This document shows positions 37,788 through 40,021 of a stretch of 40,021 nucleotides of DNA, in pieces. Position 1 is the stretch's first letter, and each line of letters opens with the position of its first letter. Source of the stretch: an uncultured Bacilli bacterium (GTDB lineage: Bacteria; Bacillota_I; Bacilli_A; RF39; UBA660); contig CANRPA010000006.1 in NCBI GenBank assembly GCA_947632395.1, forward strand, positions 1-40,021, written 5' to 3'. Both the position numbers and the translations under genes were made by a program. Under the pieces are notes generated by a model. That model was not told the origin of the DNA. It ran no database searches and saw only the letters and a list, made by a program, of their open reading frames with translations.

Positions 37788-39104
37788 TTATAATCCATTT
37801 TGAGTAACTCCATATTCAGCTTGTTCACTAGTAAATCCTTCATATTCTAGTTGTTCAACTAATTCATCATGTGAAAAAGTAGAAAAACTTAAATATGATT
37901 TAGCTGACTTAACTGCTTGTTCATTCCAATTAGCACCACAATTATTTACGCCATAGCTTGCTTGCTCACTAGTAAATCCTCCATATTCTAATTGCTCCTT
38001 TAAACTGCTATATGAAAAAGCAGAAATATTTAAATATGATTTAGCTGACTTAACTGCTTGTTCATTCCAATTAGCACCACAATTATTTACGCCATAGCTT
38101 GCTTGCTCACTAGTAAATCCTCCATATTCTAATTGCTCCTTTAAACCGCTATATGAAAAAGCAGAAATATTTAAATATGATTTAGCTGATTTTAATGCCT
38201 GTTCATTCCAATCAGCACCACAATTGTCAACAGCATAAGTAGCATCTTCGGTAGAATATTTTTCATATTCTAATTGTTCTATTAATCCTTTTCTTGAAAA
38301 AGCAGAAAAACTTAAATATGATTTAGCCGATTTTAATGCATTTTGTTTGCTTACACTAACTGAAAGAGTATTATTTTCAGGTTGTGTTTGTTGTTGATTA
38401 TTTTGCTGAATATTAGAATTATTATTTGATTGATTATTTGATTGATTATTTGAGGTTGTATTATTATTTGATTGAGTATTTGTTTGATTATTTGGAGTTA
38501 TATTATTATTTGATTCATTTTTTGTTGTATTATTGTCTGAATTAATTTCAACTTTATTTTCAGTTTTATCATCACTATATTTTTCTTTAGATTTAATTGT
38601 AAGATTTCCATGTGATAAATTAGATATAATGTAATTTCCAATTTCGGTATTATCTGTTGATCCTGACGTTGTTAAGATTTTTCTTATATTTGCTAATTCA
38701 TCAATAGTAAAATTAAATTTAGAATATTTAATTACTTCTTTAGCTAACTCAATCGAGTCATCATCATATTTATCATATATTATATTAACAAACATAAATT
38801 CTTGTTCCTTATCAAAATAGAAAGTGAAAATTGTATCAGCTTTTTCATTTATATAAGAAAAAGTATAATATGTATCTATTTCATCAGAACTTGCCAATCT
38901 CATTTTTCCATCAAAATTTAATTCATTAAATAATGTGTTAAGATAATCGTTTATTTTTTCATATGTTGTGCTAACAATTAGATCTTTATGAGTATATGTA
39001 TCTTTATAATTTGATGTATTTGATGATTTAGTTTCTTTATTATCACAACCAGTAAAACATATTAAACATATTATAATTATTAATATTGTATATCTTCTTT
39101 TCAT
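37788..39104 (-). CDS. Ltp-family lipoprotein with four C-terminal Ltp repeats and N/Q/S/T-rich linker
   Basis: Lipobox LICFTGC; four copies of [S]AKSYLxxSAFSxxGLxEQLEYxxxTxExAxYxVxxCGAxWNEQA, as in Ltp-type host-cell-surface lipoproteins. Confidence 0.85.
   Translation of the reverse strand: MKRRYTILIIIICLICFTGCDNKETKSSNTSNYKDTYTHKDLIVSTTYEKINDYLNTLFNELNFDGKMRLASSDEIDTYYTFSYINEKADTIFTFYFDKEQEFMFVNIIYDKYDDDSIELAKEVIKYSKFNFTIDELANIRKILTTSGSTDNTEIGNYIISNLSHGNLTIKSKEKYSDDKTENKVEINSDNNTTKNESNNNITPNNQTNTQSNNNTTSNNQSNNQSNNNSNIQQNNQQQTQPENNTLSVSVSKQNALKSAKSYLSFSAFSRKGLIEQLEYEKYSTEDATYAVDNCGADWNEQALKSAKSYLNISAFSYSGLKEQLEYGGFTSEQASYGVNNCGANWNEQAVKSAKSYLNISAFSYSSLKEQLEYGGFTSEQASYGVNNCGANWNEQAVKSAKSYLSFSTFSHDELVEQLEYEGFTSEQAEYGVTQNGL
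37798..38361 (-). repeat. Four tandem ~141-bp coding repeats within the Ltp-like gene
   Basis: AGTAAATCCT boundary at 37971 and 38112 (141-bp period); the two middle units are almost identical in nucleotides. Confidence 0.8.
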
Positions 39105-39139
39105 ATATTACCATTACCTCGTTTCTATAAATAAAAAAA

Positions 39140-39460
39140 TTACTGAAATAAATATGATTTCATTTTGTTGTATCCATTTATCGCATCAGTATCTGCAGCT
39201 ATGTTTAACATTTTATAAGTTTTTGTATTGCTCACTTAATTTTTGAGTTTTCTTTTTATCATTCTTGTTCTTTATTGTTATAAATTCAAATATACCATCA
39301 ACAATTAATAAAAGCACAACAATTCCAATTATAATTTTTTCTTTGAAATACCATTTCCAATTTTGACTTTAGTTACCTCAACTTTTTGTGGCTTTTTTTC
39401 TACTGGACAACCACATTTACTACATACTCGTTACCACTTTAAACAATACTTATTACTTTC
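39140..39460 (-). pseudogene. Decayed zinc-ribbon / single-TM protein
   Basis: Shifted frames read CSKCGCPVEKKPQKVEVTKVKIGNGISKKKL* then KEKIIIGIVVLLLIVDGIFEFITIKNKNDKKKTQKLSEQYKNL*. Confidence 0.5.
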
Positions 39461-39566
39461 ATTTTAATTATATCTCAAAAAATAGAACTTGACAATGCTA
39501 TACAGGACTTTTCTGTTCCCGGACATAAAATTCCTTTTATTAGAGAATATTATTAAGGGTGATAGT

Positions 39567-39809
39567 ATGACTAATTTTAAAAGAAATTTTGAATTTGATG
39601 ATAATATTATGGCAAGGGTATCAGAGAATATTAGAAAGTATAGAAAAATTGCTGGTATTACTCAAGAACAATTGGCAGTTGATGTTGGAAAATCTTATGA
39701 TTTCATTAGAAGAATTGAATATAAAAAATGAGCTATAGGTTGTTCTATTGATACTTTATATAAAATATCAGTTGTACTAGGAATTACAATGGATAAACTT
39801 TTTGAATAA
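39567..39809 (+). pseudogene. XRE-family HTH regulator interrupted by an in-frame TGA
   Basis: ATG at 39567 (AAGGGTGAT RBS): NIRKYRKIAGITQEQLAVDVGKSYDFIRRIEYKK-TGA-AIGCSIDTLYKISVVLGITMDKLFE*; stop at 39729-39731. Confidence 0.7.
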
Positions 39810-39906
39810 TATTTAAAATTTTGCTATGACATTTAATTTATATAAATTTATACAAAGTGTATTAATTCACAATTGTGCTGGAAAAGTTGAAAATAATTTA
39901 ACCAAT

Positions 39907-39960
39907 CGCTACAGTTTGTATTTTGATCAAACCTTTTTAGTTTGATTTTTTTATATAATA
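39907..39960 (+). repeat. Third copy of the tRNA-Gly 3'-flank/terminator sequence
   Basis: ATCGCTACAGTTTGTATTTTGATCAAACCTTTTTAGTTTGATTTTTTTAT; compensating changes keep the hairpin. Confidence 0.65.
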
Positions 39961-40021
39961 GGAAATTAAAGCAAAAATATATATAAAAAAACCATGCCAA
40001 AAATCCAAGATGAAAATCTTG

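Noticed and set aside
39729-39731. TGA recoding (TGA = Trp, genetic code 4)
   Set aside because: TGA is a real stop for yidD (ATGA overlap at 25917-25920) and probably for the prepilin-like gene; core genes show no internal TGA.

Overview
AT-rich chromosomal window from a low-GC Firmicutes/Bacilli-type bacterium. This is inferred from gene content, including an SspI-like spore protein, a T-box-controlled ileS, DivIVA/SepF and rpmB. Stops appear standard: TGA ends the yidD-like gene in an ATGA overlap. Most of the window is housekeeping: rpmB, dnaE, sepF, divIVA, ileS, a murF-like gene, ddl, sufB, mnmA, glyS, sspI, yidD, rnc, yebC, a P-type cation ATPase, a GT4 glycosyltransferase and a heterodimeric ABC exporter. 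Four accessory zones stand out. (1) An IS1182-like transposase 5' end lies at the left edge, right next to rpmB. (2) Downstream of tRNA-Arg(CCT) is a tandem array of ~0.65 kb repeats, followed by a double-HD-domain protein. Each full repeat encodes an unannotated 25-aa hydrophobic peptide and an antisense RNA with its own consensus promoter and terminator, which I read as a candidate type I toxin-antitoxin array with an orphan third antitoxin copy. (3) A prepilin-like gene ends in a DUF6273-like C-terminus whose last ~130 bp change composition sharply and use almost only NNY codons, making it a candidate diversity-generating-retroelement target. Near-identical inverted terminators bound it, and DUF192 and Flp-pilin-like genes follow. 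(4) Downstream of tRNA-Gly(GCC) is an island with an AlbA-type ATPase, its decayed paralog, a 4-repeat Ltp-like (superinfection-exclusion family) lipoprotein and decayed genes. Three copies of the tRNA-flanking terminator punctuate it. All family names come from reading motifs by eye; no database search was run.
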